From: Bog-473 sp963738135 | GTDB lineage: Bacteria > Actinomycetota > Acidimicrobiia > Acidimicrobiales > RAAP-2 | Assembly (NCBI GenBank): GCA_963738135.1 | Contig: CAVTVK010000002.1 | Span: 496,001-560,000, forward strand | Reading direction: 5' to 3' | Length of the DNA: 64,000 nt | In this document: positions 1 through 9,509 of the stretch, piece by piece | Layout of the letters: every line of letters begins with the position of its first letter | How positions within the stretch are numbered: the stretch's first letter is position 1 | The notes under the pieces: generated by a model | Seen by the model: the letters and a program-made list of their open reading frames with translations, nothing else | Told to the model about the DNA's origin: nothing | The model's database searches: none | Translations under genes and position numbers: made by a program

Positions 1-40
1 GCGGCGAAGCGGGGGAGTGACCGTTCGAACAGAAGCGTGC

Positions 41-2386
41 TCACCGGCCCATCACCGCCTTGGGCTGGCGTACGTCGAAGGGGCCGAGCGGGAGGGGGCG
101 GTGCGATCCGCCCTCCGCCTTGGCCCAGTGCTCCACGTGCCAACCGCGACGGCGTGCGATGGCCGACAGTCGAGACTCGGGGTTCACCGCCACGGGGAAC
201 CCGACCGCTTCGAGCATGGCCAGGTCACTGGCCGAGTCGGCGTAGGCCACCGATTCCTCGAGGGAGAGCCCGTGCCGCGCCGCGTAGTCGGCCAGCACCA
301 GTGCCCGGGCCTCACCGATGGGCGGGAGTGTGGTCAGGTGCCCCGTCAGGCGTCCGTCGTGCGACTCCATCTCGGCGCAGATGATGTCGTCGAACAATGG
401 CCGGATCGGCTCGATGATGAAGTCAAGCGCTCCCGTGATGAGCAGCGTTCGGTGTCCGGCCGCCCGGTGCGCCCGCACCCGCGCGAAGCCGTCGGGGAAC
501 GACCGCGTGAGGAGCTGACGGTGGAAGAGTTCCCACGAGTCCTCGCGCAGACGGTCGACGGGGGCATCTTCGAAACGCCGGTAGAAGGAGCGCAAGAAGT
601 CACCGCGATCGCGCCGGTCGAGGGCGAGCAGCGAGGGTGCCTGTCGAACGAGTTCGGCCACGAACCGGGCCCGACGCGCCGGCGACAGGTGACGGCTGGC
701 GAGCCAGGCGTAGGTGTCGACCACGTTGGAAGACATCAAGGTGTGCTCGAGGTCGAAGACGGCGAGGTGCCGGTCCGGCGACAGGATGGCCCGCCGCTGC
801 CGCTCCGGTCGCTTGTCCACCACCGATTTGCCGGGCTTGGTGCGCACGCGGGTGTGTTCGAGCACCGAGGGCAAGTGGATCTCGTGCACGTAGTGGTCCC
901 AGTCGATGACGCCGGGGTCGAACTCGAAACGGTCGCGATCGTCGTCGTCGCCCGTTTCCCACAGCTCGATCAGGTTGTCGACCCGGTAGCGCGCGTCGGT
1001 CTCGGTGTACGCGCCGTACAGCTCGACATAACCGAGGGCGCGCTTGGCCAGCGCGTGCCGGTCTTCCATCCGGGCGGCCAGCTGCGCCTGCCTGCCTCGG
1101 ATCGGCAAGGCAGTGATCAACTTCTCTACGAAGGTCATGGCCGCGTCGGCGCGCTTGAGCTGGCGCTGGACCCGTCCCCGCCCGGGGAAGGACCACTCCG
1201 GCACGTTGATGGGCTGGCCCCGGTCGTCATAGAGCGGGTTGCGGCTGAAGAAGTCCTCCGACAGTTCGACCAGGTGTCCGTAGCGCAACGGGTTCCGCAC
1301 GCCGGATGCGACGTGGTACACCTTCGGCCGTCCCGGCTCGGGCCCGCGTGCGGCCACGGCCAGGATGGCCGCCACGACCAGGTCCACCGGGATCACGTCG
1401 ACGATGCCTTCGGGCACGCCGGGGAATTCGCGCAGCAGGCCGCGGGCGTACGAGACGATGATCGGCTCGGCCATGCGGAAGCCGCGGATCCAACCGGGCC
1501 GGGGCTCCGCCAACGCGGACTCGATGATGGAGGGCCGCACGAACGTGATCGGCACCCGGCCTTCCCACTGCTCGACGAGGGCGCGCTCACCGAGCGCCTT
1601 GGTGAAGGGATAGGCGTCGGGCCAGCCCAGCGAGATCGCCCGTGCCGTGCCAGCCGTCACGAGCTCGTCGCTGACCCAGTCCTCGCGCAGCCTCTCGGCC
1701 TTCGACGCGATCAGATGGTCGCCGGCCGCGCCGATCTCCGCCCGCGCTCGCTTGGTGAAGGCGCGCAGCCTCTCGGGCTTGCGGGACTCGGCCTCGAGGT
1801 CGTCGCGTAGCCGTCGCGCCGACGTCACCTCGGCCTCCCACGGCACATCGAGGGTGAAGCGGTTCTCGCTGAGGAGCTCCTCCTTGGCCTCACCCTGGTG
1901 GGTGCTGGCGACGTAGGCCGTCGAGACGGCGACGAGATGCGCACGCGATCCCGTGTCGGCGATGGCTGCCGCCACCCGGGACGGACCGAGAAGGTTGATC
2001 TCGACGGCCTGCGTCAGGGGGGCGTCGAAGGAAACGGTGGCGGCGGAGTGGATGACGACGTCCGCCGCGGTGAGCGCGTTGCGACCTTCCTCGTCGAGCC
2101 CCAATCCGTCTTGGCTGACGTCACCGGGCACGGCGCGGACCCGGCGCGCCACCTCTTCGTCGAAGCCGTCTCCCAGTTCGGCGCGCAGGCGGTCGAAGCA
2201 GTCGTTCTTGATCACCTCGCGGGCGAGGCGGGCCGCCGCGTCCGACCGGCGCCCGGGTCGCACGAGCACGGTGACCTCGGCCGCGGGGACGCAGCGGACG
2301 ATGCGCTCGACCAGGGCGGTGCCCAGGAATCCCGTGGCCCCGGTGATGAAGAATCGTTTCCCACGGAGATCCCGCTCGATGGGCAT
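41..2386 (-). CDS. Fatty acyl-CoA reductase-like SDR fused to a HAD-IB phosphatase domain
   Basis: A 781-residue two-domain protein. Residues 10-430 form an extended SDR/acyl-CoA reductase domain: the nucleotide-binding GATGFLG is at 16-22, a Ser sits in STAYV near 155, and the catalytic Tyr/Lys pair lies in YPFTK (259-263). Residues about 540-770 form a HAD-IB (phosphoserine-phosphatase-like) domain with the nucleophile motif DLEHT (545-549) and a DSASD motif III near 745. The acid/base position reads Glu rather than the usual Asp. In actinobacteria such fusions are thought to reduce acyl-CoA or acyl-ACP to aldehydes or alcohols for lipid or wax synthesis; the substrate cannot be read from sequence. 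No membrane segment is evident. It is divergent from a TetR gene 46 bp away with a palindrome between them, so TetR control is likely. Confidence 0.85.
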   Translation of the reverse strand: MPIERDLRGKRFFITGATGFLGTALVERIVRCVPAAEVTVLVRPGRRSDAAARLAREVIKNDCFDRLRAELGDGFDEEVARRVRAVPGDVSQDGLGLDEEGRNALTAADVVIHSAATVSFDAPLTQAVEINLLGPSRVAAAIADTGSRAHLVAVSTAYVASTHQGEAKEELLSENRFTLDVPWEAEVTSARRLRDDLEAESRKPERLRAFTKRARAEIGAAGDHLIASKAERLREDWVSDELVTAGTARAISLGWPDAYPFTKALGERALVEQWEGRVPITFVRPSIIESALAEPRPGWIRGFRMAEPIIVSYARGLLREFPGVPEGIVDVIPVDLVVAAILAVAARGPEPGRPKVYHVASGVRNPLRYGHLVELSEDFFSRNPLYDDRGQPINVPEWSFPGRGRVQRQLKRADAAMTFVEKLITALPIRGRQAQLAARMEDRHALAKRALGYVELYGAYTETDARYRVDNLIELWETGDDDDRDRFEFDPGVIDWDHYVHEIHLPSVLEHTRVRTKPGKSVVDKRPERQRRAILSPDRHLAVFDLEHTLMSSNVVDTYAWLASRHLSPARRARFVAELVRQAPSLLALDRRDRGDFLRSFYRRFEDAPVDRLREDSWELFHRQLLTRSFPDGFARVRAHRAAGHRTLLITGALDFIIEPIRPLFDDIICAEMESHDGRLTGHLTTLPPIGEARALVLADYAARHGLSLEESVAYADSASDLAMLEAVGFPVAVNPESRLSAIARRRGWHVEHWAKAEGGSHRPLPLGPFDVRQPKAVMGR

Positions 2387-2419
2387 CGGAAATGTCTACC
2401 ACCGCCCGTCGATTGTGTC

Positions 2420-2431
2420 TACCATTTGGTA
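2420..2431. promoter_or_regulatory. Candidate TetR operator in divergent promoter
   Basis: TACCA-TT-TGGTA is a perfect 5-bp inverted repeat in the 46-bp gap between the acyl-CoA reductase gene and the divergent TetR gene. A partial direct repeat, TGTCTACC, lies about 22 bp to the left. Position and symmetry suit autoregulation by the adjacent TetR protein; this is inference. Confidence 0.5.
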
Positions 2432-2432
2432 A

Positions 2433-3035
2433 GTGCCCAGCTCGTCGACCAAAGACCGCATCCTGGATGCCGCGCTGGCCTCCTTCGCCAGCAGGGGATA
2501 CGAGGCCACGTCCCTCGACGCCGTCGGGAAGGGACTCGATCTGACGAAGCAGTCCATCCTCTATTGGTTCCCATCCAAGGATGCGCTGTTGGAGGCAGTC
2601 ATCGCCCGCAGCGCAGACGACCTGTCACTCGCGCTCGAGACAGCGCTCAGCGGCGCGGGGAAGGGCTGGGGTCGGGTGGAGGCGGTCGTCCGTTCCGTGT
2701 TCCGTCTCGCGGCGCGCCAGCCGGACCTGCTCGGCTTCCTGCGCGAGGTGGGGCGACTGGGGCCGCCGGCGGCGACCCAGATGACGCTCGCCCTCGACCC
2801 TCTGGTGCAGCGCGCCTCGGCGTTCCTGCAAGCCGAGATGGACGCGGGCGCCATGCGGCGCCACGATCCCCGGTTGCTGCTCTTGGCCATCTACTCCACC
2901 GTGATCGGGATGGTGACCGAAGTGGAGGTGTTGCGCGCCCTGGGTGAAGAGCCGACGGCCCGCTCGCTCGTGCGGCGTCGGACGGACGCACTCCAGCTGT
3001 TGCGCTCTGCGCTCCTGATTGAACCCGTGGACTGA
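2433..3035 (+). CDS. TetR/AcrR family transcriptional regulator
   Basis: A 200-residue protein of usual TetR size. The N-terminal HTH spans about residues 8-55, with the canonical pattern of a helix, 'ATSLDAVGKGLDLTKQSILYW' style recognition region, then 'F.SKDALLEAVI'. The rest is the helical ligand-binding domain. The start is GTG at 2433; the next in-frame start would cut into the HTH. It is divergent from the acyl-CoA reductase/HAD gene and most likely represses it and itself through the palindrome at 2420-2431. The ligand is unknown, though a fatty acyl compound would fit the neighbour. Confidence 0.85.
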   Translation: MPSSSTKDRILDAALASFASRGYEATSLDAVGKGLDLTKQSILYWFPSKDALLEAVIARSADDLSLALETALSGAGKGWGRVEAVVRSVFRLAARQPDLLGFLREVGRLGPPAATQMTLALDPLVQRASAFLQAEMDAGAMRRHDPRLLLLAIYSTVIGMVTEVEVLRALGEEPTARSLVRRRTDALQLLRSALLIEPVD

Positions 3036-3068
3036 GTTTCCCGGCTTTGGCTCCGCGCTGTCGGCCTC

Positions 3069-3758
3069 TTACTCGGTCGCCTTCGGGATCTTCTTCCGAG
3101 GTGGCGCCTTCGGCGTATAGCGCTTGCTGGCAGTGGGTGGTTTGCGAGCGCCCGGCGTCGAACTCGTCTTCGCTGATGTGCGGGCCGCTTCCTTGCGCTG
3201 CCGCCCTCGGGGTCGCGCCGCCGCTTCGCGCGCGATGACTTTGGAGTTGGTCGTCCCGTACTTGTTGATGCGCCAGGCCCGCAGCATCAAAAATCCACCG
3301 AGCAGAATGAAGCCGAATCCGATCAGCCCGACGAACAGCGTGAAGGCGAAGCCGATCAGGAAGAGATCGAACGCGACAAGGGTTCGCTTCCGCTTCCAGA
3401 GGGCGACGAACCCGATGGCGCAAAGCACGAGGATGGCGCCGCCGAGCAGCTTGGCGTCGGGCGCCACGGCGATGCTGTTCTTGCCGTCCTTGGTGACCTT
3501 GTTCTGGGCGATGAAGTAGAGGGGAATGGCAATACCGGCAACGGTCGCCAGGACCAACGCCCCCAAGGTCCACTTGGCTTCCGCCGGGTCCATGGTGGAC
3601 ATGGCGGCCTTGCGCTCCTCGGGAGGCAGGACCTCCGGGGGATCCCCCTTCCCTCCGGAGCCACCCGGAGGCGGGGGCCCGGTGAAGGCAGCCATGATCC
3701 GACCGCTCAAGGTTTGAGGCTTGCTGCTGCCGTTTTCGCCGGTGGAAGACATGGCCAT
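3069..3758 (-). CDS. Hypothetical membrane protein with basic C-terminal tail
   Basis: A 229-residue protein. It has a Pro/Gly-rich cytoplasmic N-terminus (about 1-55), then three hydrophobic segments at roughly 65-85, 105-120 and 130-155. The last segment is very Gly/Phe/Leu-rich. A Lys/Arg/Ala-rich tail runs from about 170 to the end and resembles low-complexity tails that contact nucleic acid or acidic lipids. I recognise no named family. It converges with the TetR gene, leaving 33 bp between the two stop codons, and is divergent from the Ig-repeat gene. Confidence 0.6.
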   Translation of the reverse strand: MAMSSTGENGSSKPQTLSGRIMAAFTGPPPPGGSGGKGDPPEVLPPEERKAAMSTMDPAEAKWTLGALVLATVAGIAIPLYFIAQNKVTKDGKNSIAVAPDAKLLGGAILVLCAIGFVALWKRKRTLVAFDLFLIGFAFTLFVGLIGFGFILLGGFLMLRAWRINKYGTTNSKVIAREAAARPRGRQRKEAARTSAKTSSTPGARKPPTASKRYTPKAPPRKKIPKATE

Positions 3759-4050
3759 CTCAGGGTACCGGTGCCACCTCGGCTCCCCAAATCACCCCAC
3801 GCCGCCAGATGTCGTGTTCTCGCCCGCGACGGTCGTGTCCGGCAAATCCACCAGGCGCTTCGCACAGCTGGTGAGAGCGCCGCCGCAGGTATTGGGAGAC
3901 TTCATGTGCTGCCACCGCACTCACTGTTCCACCTCGTTCAGTGACAACGGTTGTCGGTTGCATCATGGCCTCGATGCGTGCTATTTCCTGATTGTTGGGG
4001 GGGGTTGCTCTTCACCTGAAGAGCGGCTGGCGTTCGGGAGGAGTTGCGAC

Positions 4051-5046
4051 ATGCGGCGATCGAGGATTCTTGTCTTTGTAGCCGCCCTGGCCCTGGGCTC
4101 AGCAGTGAGTGTGGTGCCGGTAGCAGTTGCCGGCGCGCAACCACCGAGCACCGCCGTCGTCTTTCCATCGAACGGCGCCACGGTGGCAGGGGCCCAGGTC
4201 GTGCTCGACGCCAGCGTCTCATCCGGAGTGACCAATGTCACGTTCGAGCTCACGGGAGGCACTCTCAACGATTCGGTGATCGCCACCGCCAGCGCCAAGC
4301 TGTACGGGTGGGTCGCCACCTGGGACAGCACCACCGTTTCGCCCGGGACCTACACCCTTCAGAGCGTCGCGACCGCTGGTGGCTCCACCACGACGAGCGC
4401 GGGGATCTCCATCGTTGTGGTCGCCACGGGACCACCCCCGAGCACCAGTGTCCTGGTTCCATCGAATGGTGCCACCGTGTCAGGGGCCCAGGTCGTGCTC
4501 GACGCCAGCGCAACTTCAGAGCCTGCGATCATGGTCCAATTCGAACTGACGGGTGGCGTCCTGAGCGACTCGGTTATCGCCACCGCTCGCCTCACCTACT
4601 ACGGGTGGGTCGCAACTTGGAATAGCACCGCCGTGGCCAATGGGACGTACACCCTGCAGAGCCTGGTGACCTACGACGGCAATTTCGTCCCGGCGGCAAC
4701 CAGCCCTGGCATCACGATCACCGTGGACAACGCGCCGCCGAGCGTCTCCCTTTTGGTGCCGTCCTCCGGTGCGACAGTCTCGGGCAACCAGGTCGTACTC
4801 GACGTCGCCGCGTCAGCGGGCGTGAAGCAGGTGACTTTCGGATACCTCGCGAGCGGCTGTCCCGTCGGTGGTCCAATGGAGCCGCCTTTCTGCATCCTTG
4901 GCAATGCCGTTCCCACTTACTACGGGTGGATCATCTTCTGGAACACCACGGGCGTTCCAAACGGGAACTACCCGTTCCTCTACAACGCCTCGTACGGGAG
5001 CGGTGTGAGCACGATCGGCAATTTCACGCTCACCGTGGCCAATTAG
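4051..5046 (+). CDS. Secreted Ig-like repeat protein
   Basis: A 331-residue exported protein. A Sec signal peptide (about residues 1-30, ending near AGAQ) is followed by three homologous modules of about 95-100 residues. Each opens with a 'V.VPSNGATV.GAQVVLDAS' type strand and contains 'YYGW...WN(S/T)T.V..G.YTLQS'. This is the pattern of bacterial Ig-like surface domains. The ATG at 4051 is chosen because a GGGAGGAG ribosome site lies just upstream and the signal peptide begins there; the frame stays open upstream but encodes nothing plausible. A second gene of the same family follows at 5297. Surface adhesion or envelope function is inferred. Confidence 0.75.
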   Translation: MRRSRILVFVAALALGSAVSVVPVAVAGAQPPSTAVVFPSNGATVAGAQVVLDASVSSGVTNVTFELTGGTLNDSVIATASAKLYGWVATWDSTTVSPGTYTLQSVATAGGSTTTSAGISIVVVATGPPPSTSVLVPSNGATVSGAQVVLDASATSEPAIMVQFELTGGVLSDSVIATARLTYYGWVATWNSTAVANGTYTLQSLVTYDGNFVPAATSPGITITVDNAPPSVSLLVPSSGATVSGNQVVLDVAASAGVKQVTFGYLASGCPVGGPMEPPFCILGNAVPTYYGWIIFWNTTGVPNGNYPFLYNASYGSGVSTIGNFTLTVAN

Positions 5047-5296
5047 TGGCAGCCCACGGTCGTCGTTCCATTGAACAACGACACTGTCTGGGGTGCGGTC
5101 TACCTGTGACTCCGCCGCAGAGGTCTACGGCGCGACCCGAGGATGAGTCGATCGGGAGATCAGGGAAAGTCCGGCTGAGGCCGGTCTGATGTCCCGCCTC
5201 GGAGCGAGATCATCAAGAAGCACCCCGAAAACAGGTATTGCTTCCCTTAGTGGATGGTGTTAAACAGCGCCCATTGGGAATACTGGCGGTGCCCCG

Positions 5297-6615
5297 ATGA
5301 GAAATGGATCACGTAGTCGGTCGTACCTACGTGTGTCCGTGGCTGCACTTCTGGCTGGCCTGATTGTGGGGCTGGTCGCCGAGTCTCCGGCCACGGCCAC
5401 GACGCCGACCACACGCGTGCTCGTCCCCTCTGCCGGGGCGACGTTGTCGGGTACAACGGCGACCTTGGATGCCACCGCTTCCAATGCGACCAGCGTGGAG
5501 TTCTGGATCGCGGGCGGCTCCTACGGCTACGGCAAGATGATCGGCACGGCCAAGCTCACCCTTGTCGGATGGGTGTACAGCTGGAACACCACGACTGTCC
5601 CCGACGGCTCCTACGATCTGCTCTCCGAGGCAATCGGCGCCGGCGGCAGTGCCTTCAGTGCCGGTGTCCCCATCAAGGTGAGCCATAGTCCGCTGGCGAC
5701 GAGCGTGCTCGTCCCCACCAGCGGGGCGAGGCTATCGGGAACGACCACCTTGGACGCCTCCGCCTCGAACGCCACCAGCGTCGAGTTCCGGCTCTTCGGA
5801 GGCATCTACCGCTATTCGGCCCCGGTGCTCTGCACGGGCACGCGGACCTACTACGGATGGTTGTGTTCCTGGAACACCACGACGATTCCTAGCGGCTCAT
5901 ATGTCTTGGTATCTGAGGCCTTTAACTCGGTTGGAAGCGCATTCAGTTCGGGCGTCAGCGTGACCGTCAATGCCCTGTCGTCATCAGCTGCCTTCGTTCA
6001 GGCCGACGACACGGGCACCTTTAACGGGAACACCACCAGCATCGGTAGTGGCCAGTACAACCAGGTGCTTGCTCACAACACCGGAATCGGCCACTCTGTC
6101 GTTCTCGAAATCCAGACCCTGACCGACCCCGGCACCCAGACGAATACCGTCACCAGCGTCTCCTCAGGGATGGGCACCTTCCAGTTGGTCAACTCGTACA
6201 ACGATCTGGCCGACACCGAAATTTGGGTCTGCTTGCGCACGACCGGCGCGGCCGACACGCTCACGGTTAACACGCCGACCAATGCTTGGAACGCTTTTGC
6301 CATCGAGTTCAACGCTCCCGCCACTGGCTTCATAAACGGTGGGGGCCGGTCACTTATCCGAACTACCTCGCCAATCAGAGCTGGACCGTCTCACCCGGAA
6401 AGGCTGGAAATATCGCCGTTATGGCGATGGATACCCTCGGGGCCTATGTGACCGGGCCGGCGGCACCCTGGACGTACTACAACGCGGGGTACTGGGACTT
6501 CCCCAACGGGACCTCGGCGGCTTGGCAGGTGGCTCCGTCATCATCTCCTCTCACTGCCACCTGGGTTACAGACGGAGGAGAGAGCAGCTCTCAGGGTGTG
6601 GTGCTCGAGTATTAG
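5297..6615 (+). CDS. Secreted Ig-like repeat protein, paralogue with frameshift
   Basis: The N-terminus has a clear signal peptide (to about residue 35, ATA|TTP), then two Ig-like modules matching the preceding gene (LVPS.GATLSGTTATLDA and YYGW..SWNTT). A different C-terminal domain of about 180 residues follows. The frame breaks at the G run 6341-6345. Before it the reading frame gives 'FAIEFNAPATGFINGGG'; one frame over it continues with 'PVTYPNYLANQSWTVSPGK' to the stop at 6615. Joined, the protein would be about 438 residues. A G-run indel, either an assembly error or phase variation of a surface protein, explains the break. Confidence 0.65.
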
Positions 6616-7422
6616 GAGGCAACCACACGAGAATGTGATGTCGCGCCCGACTTCACACGTCTTGGGTAACGAGCGCCATGCCCAGCTGGAGAGGACCAGG
6701 TGATCTCTGAGCGTCGGAGGCAAGGTTTTGCGCTGTACTTCCGGAGTCGCCCACTCCCCACGAATGAGCCACCGGCGGCCCTCTAAGCCCCCGGGCGCAT
6801 CCTTCCCAGATTGCCTAAGCCAAGTGGGTTATCCCTCTGACAGACACTCAGCAATGAACGGCACCTGGCGGAGTCCCATCCGTCATGACCTTCGTTGATG
6901 ATGGGGCGTCGGCAAATGTCGTCCTGCTGTGACTTCGGCGTCAGATGAATCGAATCCTGACGTCTCCGTAGGCGCCCGCTCGACTTCCATCTGATCGGTC
7001 AACCTCGATGAGGCCAGTCCTTTCTGCAGGCCTCAAGGTTTTGGTCTTCAGATGAGCCTGCAAGAAGGGCGTTCGGAGGAGGGTCACGTTGTAGACATCG
7101 TATACTGAGAACCAGCGGCCGTCAAACACCTGACGGAGTTCTTCAGTAATGGACCGGTATCGACCTCGGGTTGGAACAGGACCAGTTGTCCAGTTTCAGT
7201 TTGGGCGACGTGACCTGTGCCTTCAACGGGGTCTACCGCCCACATTGGCCAAACGCCCCTTGCCGGGAACCACGCGCAAGGGTGTCCCTGGTGTTGCTTC
7301 GATCTGCGGCTGATGGAAGTATCTGACGACGGTCGGACAGTCAGCTATACGCTGTTGGTGCGTGATGCCATGGTCACGGACGATGGTCAAATAGGAAACC
7401 CGCTGCTCAGAAGTAAAAATGC
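6616..7422. other. Region without a confident complete gene
   Basis: About 800 bp between the Ig-repeat gene and tRNA-Val. The only protein-like signal I can support is a short minus-strand fragment at 6941-7129, listed separately. A 71-codon plus-strand frame at 7217-7432 runs into the tRNA and shows no recognisable family. Confidence 0.4.
6941..7129 (-). pseudogene. Possible C-terminal fragment of a TcmP-like protein
   Basis: A 62-residue frame reading 'FDGRWFSVYDVYNVTLL' and then '..RTGLIEVDRSDGSRAGAYGDVRIRF'. The ending resembles the C-terminus of three-Cys-motif partner (TcmP) proteins, where a short winged segment finishes in a 'GTFPDGTRIRF'-like strand. The rest of that family (about 350 residues) is absent, so if real this is a remnant. 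The assignment rests on memory of the family ending and is weak. Confidence 0.3.
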
Positions 7423-7499
7423 GGGCGCTTAGCTCAGCTGGTTAGAGCGCAGCCTTCACACGGCTGAGGTCGTGGGTTCGAGTCCCGCAGCGCCCACCA
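7423..7499 (+). tRNA. tRNA-Val (anticodon CAC)
   Basis: A full cloverleaf is visible. The acceptor stem GGGCGCT (7423-7429) pairs with AGCGCCC (7489-7495). The anticodon stem CAGCC/GGCTG closes the loop TTCACAC with anticodon CAC at 7457-7459. The T-arm GTGGG-TTCGAGT-CCCGC is intact, and the discriminator A is followed by an encoded CCA. The integrase gene begins about 75 bp downstream, so the 3' end is the likely attachment site of the element to its right. Confidence 0.97.
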
Positions 7500-7571
7500 G
7501 GTCAGAGGCGCTAATCGGGGATCTGGCCAAAAAAGAGATGTCCTAGAAATGTCCTAAGCCCGACTAGGGTT

Positions 7572-8822
7572 TTGGGCATGGGTCCGAGGGCTCGAAAACC
7601 ATCATCATCTCGTAGGACACCGGGCACCGGAACGATGCGCGAACGGCCCCTCGGCTCTGGACGTTGGCAGCTGCGCGCCTTCGCAGGTTTCGACGAGCTG
7701 ACGGGCTCACCGCGACAGGTCACGAAGACGTTCGTCGGTACGGAAGCGAAGGCGAAGGTCGCGCTGGGCAAGTTCGTCGCCGACGTCAACGACGGCAAGT
7801 TCGAGCCCACCACGGCGACGGTCGGCGAGCTCCTCGATAAGTGGCTTGAGGCGGCAACGGTGTCACAGCGACCGCGCACGCTTGAGGAGAATCGCCGCAA
7901 GATCGAACACCGGATCCGCCCGGCGCTCGGGAGCGTCCGGCTGAACAAGCTGTCCCCAGCGCTTCTCGACACCGCCTACCGCCAATGGCTCGACGAGGGC
8001 CTGTCGCCAGCGACCGTGCACAAGTACCACTCCATCCTCAGCGCGGCATGTCGTCAGGCGGTCAAGTGGGGGTGGCTGGGCTCGGCACCGACCGAGCGGG
8101 CCACGCCGCCGCGGGTGGAGCGCAAGGAGATGGTCGTCCCCACGCCGGAGCGACTAAGAGCTCTGATCCAGGCGGCCGAGTCGTCGGACTCCGTGCTCGC
8201 GACGGCGGTGGCATTGGCGGCGCTGACCGGGGCCCGCCGCGGCGAGCTGGTGGCGCTGAGGTGGTCCGACGTCGACCTCGACGCGGGCACCGTGCGGATC
8301 GCTCGATCTCTGACTGTCGCCGGCGGTGAGCACCATGTCGGTTCGACGAAGACCCACGCATCGCGGGGTCTGGCGCTGGACCCGGCCGCCGTGGCCGTCC
8401 TGAAGCGCCGTTGGGCAGAGATGGAGGACCTGGCGATTCGGGCCGAATCACCACTTGTCACCGATCCGTTCGTCCTCAGCTACAACGCCAACGGGGCTAT
8501 CCCGGCCAACCCGGACACCTTCACGCACCGTTTCGGGGCGCTGTGCGACGCCATGGAGGAGCCGGCGCTCAAGCGCCTCCGAAAGAAGCATCCGAAGGCC
8601 AAGCGGGCGGATCTGGTGCCGAAAGACCGGTGGCCGTACAGGTTCCATGACCTGCGGCACTTTTCGGTCACGACCCTGATCGCAGCTGGCGTCGACGTTC
8701 GAACGGTGGCGGAGCGCCACGGGCACGCCAGGGCGACCATGACCCTAGACAGGTACGCACATGCCCTACCTGAAAGGGACCGAGCTGCGGCGGCGCTATT
8801 GGGAGAGGTGCTCGATCTGTAG
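7572..8822 (+). CDS. int: Tyrosine-type site-specific integrase
   Basis: A 416-residue phage/ICE integrase. An AP2-like/arm-binding N-terminus (about 25-75) is followed by a SAM-like core-binding domain (about 80-170) and a catalytic domain (190-410). Catalytic residues are visible: Arg in TGARRGE (near 222), Lys in the TKT strand (near 260), HxxRH in FHDLRHF (359-363), His in RHGHA (near 385) and Tyr in LDRYAHA (395). The first 20 residues are low-complexity, so translation may start at a later ATG such as 7578 or 7635. It lies directly downstream of tRNA-Val, the standard arrangement for integration into a tRNA 3' end. It appears intact, while the genes behind it are decayed. Confidence 0.93.
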   Translation: MGMGPRARKPSSSRRTPGTGTMRERPLGSGRWQLRAFAGFDELTGSPRQVTKTFVGTEAKAKVALGKFVADVNDGKFEPTTATVGELLDKWLEAATVSQRPRTLEENRRKIEHRIRPALGSVRLNKLSPALLDTAYRQWLDEGLSPATVHKYHSILSAACRQAVKWGWLGSAPTERATPPRVERKEMVVPTPERLRALIQAAESSDSVLATAVALAALTGARRGELVALRWSDVDLDAGTVRIARSLTVAGGEHHVGSTKTHASRGLALDPAAVAVLKRRWAEMEDLAIRAESPLVTDPFVLSYNANGAIPANPDTFTHRFGALCDAMEEPALKRLRKKHPKAKRADLVPKDRWPYRFHDLRHFSVTTLIAAGVDVRTVAERHGHARATMTLDRYAHALPERDRAAAALLGEVLDL

Positions 8823-8877
8823 CCCGACTAGGAGAAAATGGGTACGTAGTCATGTTTCGTTTCGAAATTCAGAGACG

Positions 8878-9069
8878 TCAATCTTGGCCGTGGAGATACC
8901 GCTCCAGGCGCGGCACCGAGACCCTCCACCTTCCTCCGATATGGATGGCCGGGCTGAACTGTCCCGTACGACACAGGCGGTAGAGGGTGTCAGGATGGAG
9001 ACCGATACGCCGGATGACGCCGCCATGGTCAAAACCTTGATCCATGAGGCGGCCCACGTCTTGTTGCAT
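8878..9069 (-). CDS. Excisionase-like HTH protein, possibly truncated
   Basis: A 63-residue minus-strand frame. Residues 20-60 read as a MerR/AlpA-type excisionase HTH: 'IGLHPDTLYRLCRTGQFSPA' and then '.HIGGRWRVSVPRLERYL'. The first 18 codons lie opposite the ArdC-like fragment and look like antisense, so the start of the original gene was probably lost at the junction near 9020-9030. Position beside int fits a recombination directionality factor. A second excisionase-like gene lies at 11812. Confidence 0.45.
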   Translation of the reverse strand: MQQDVGRLMDQGFDHGGVIRRIGLHPDTLYRLCRTGQFSPAIHIGGRWRVSVPRLERYLHGQD

Positions 9070-9442
9070 CAGAACCTGCCCGGGCGTGAGCTGCCCCGAC
9101 CGCTCAAAGAGGTCGAGGCCGAGTCGGTGGCCTATGTGGTCGCCTCTGGTGCACGGGATGCCGACCGACGACTACAGCTTCCCCTATGTCGCCGGCTGGG
9201 CCGGCGAAGAGCCCGACAAGGCCATTCGGGAGACCCAGGCCAGGGTGAACGTGGCGGCCCGTGCGATCATCGCCGAGTCTCCGGCCGAGCAGACTGCCGG
9301 CAGCAAGCCGCCGGGCACCGACCTGGCCGTGGCCGCAGCTCGGCAACTCGACGGCAGAGGCGGCGACACGAAGCGCCGACGTGACGACCCAGCTGGCCGG
9401 ACAACGGTGTCCGAGGCGACGGCCGAGTTACAGGGGACCTGA
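8996..9442 (+). pseudogene. ArdC/ImmA-IrrE-like metalloprotease remnant
   Basis: Residues following 9026 read 'VKTLIHEAAHVLLHQNLPG', containing a zinc-peptidase HEXXH motif, then 'EVEAESVAYVV'. One frame over, from about 9150, similarity continues with 'GMPTDDYSFPYVAGWAG' and an Arg/Ala helix. This order is the C-terminal half of the ArdC-like antirestriction/metallopeptidase proteins common in actinobacterial conjugative elements. The N-terminal ssDNA-binding part is missing and a frameshift splits what remains, so it is very likely non-functional. Confidence 0.6.
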
Positions 9443-9509
9443 GGTCGCGTGAGAGCTCCCGCGCCACGCCCGCACCCCTCCGAGTCGACCGATCTGGCTT
9501 CTCGGTGCC

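Noticed and set aside
17..1810. A 597-codon open frame on the plus strand opposite the acyl-CoA reductase gene
   Set aside because: Arg/Gly/His-rich composition with no domain; it mirrors the third-position bias of the real minus-strand gene.
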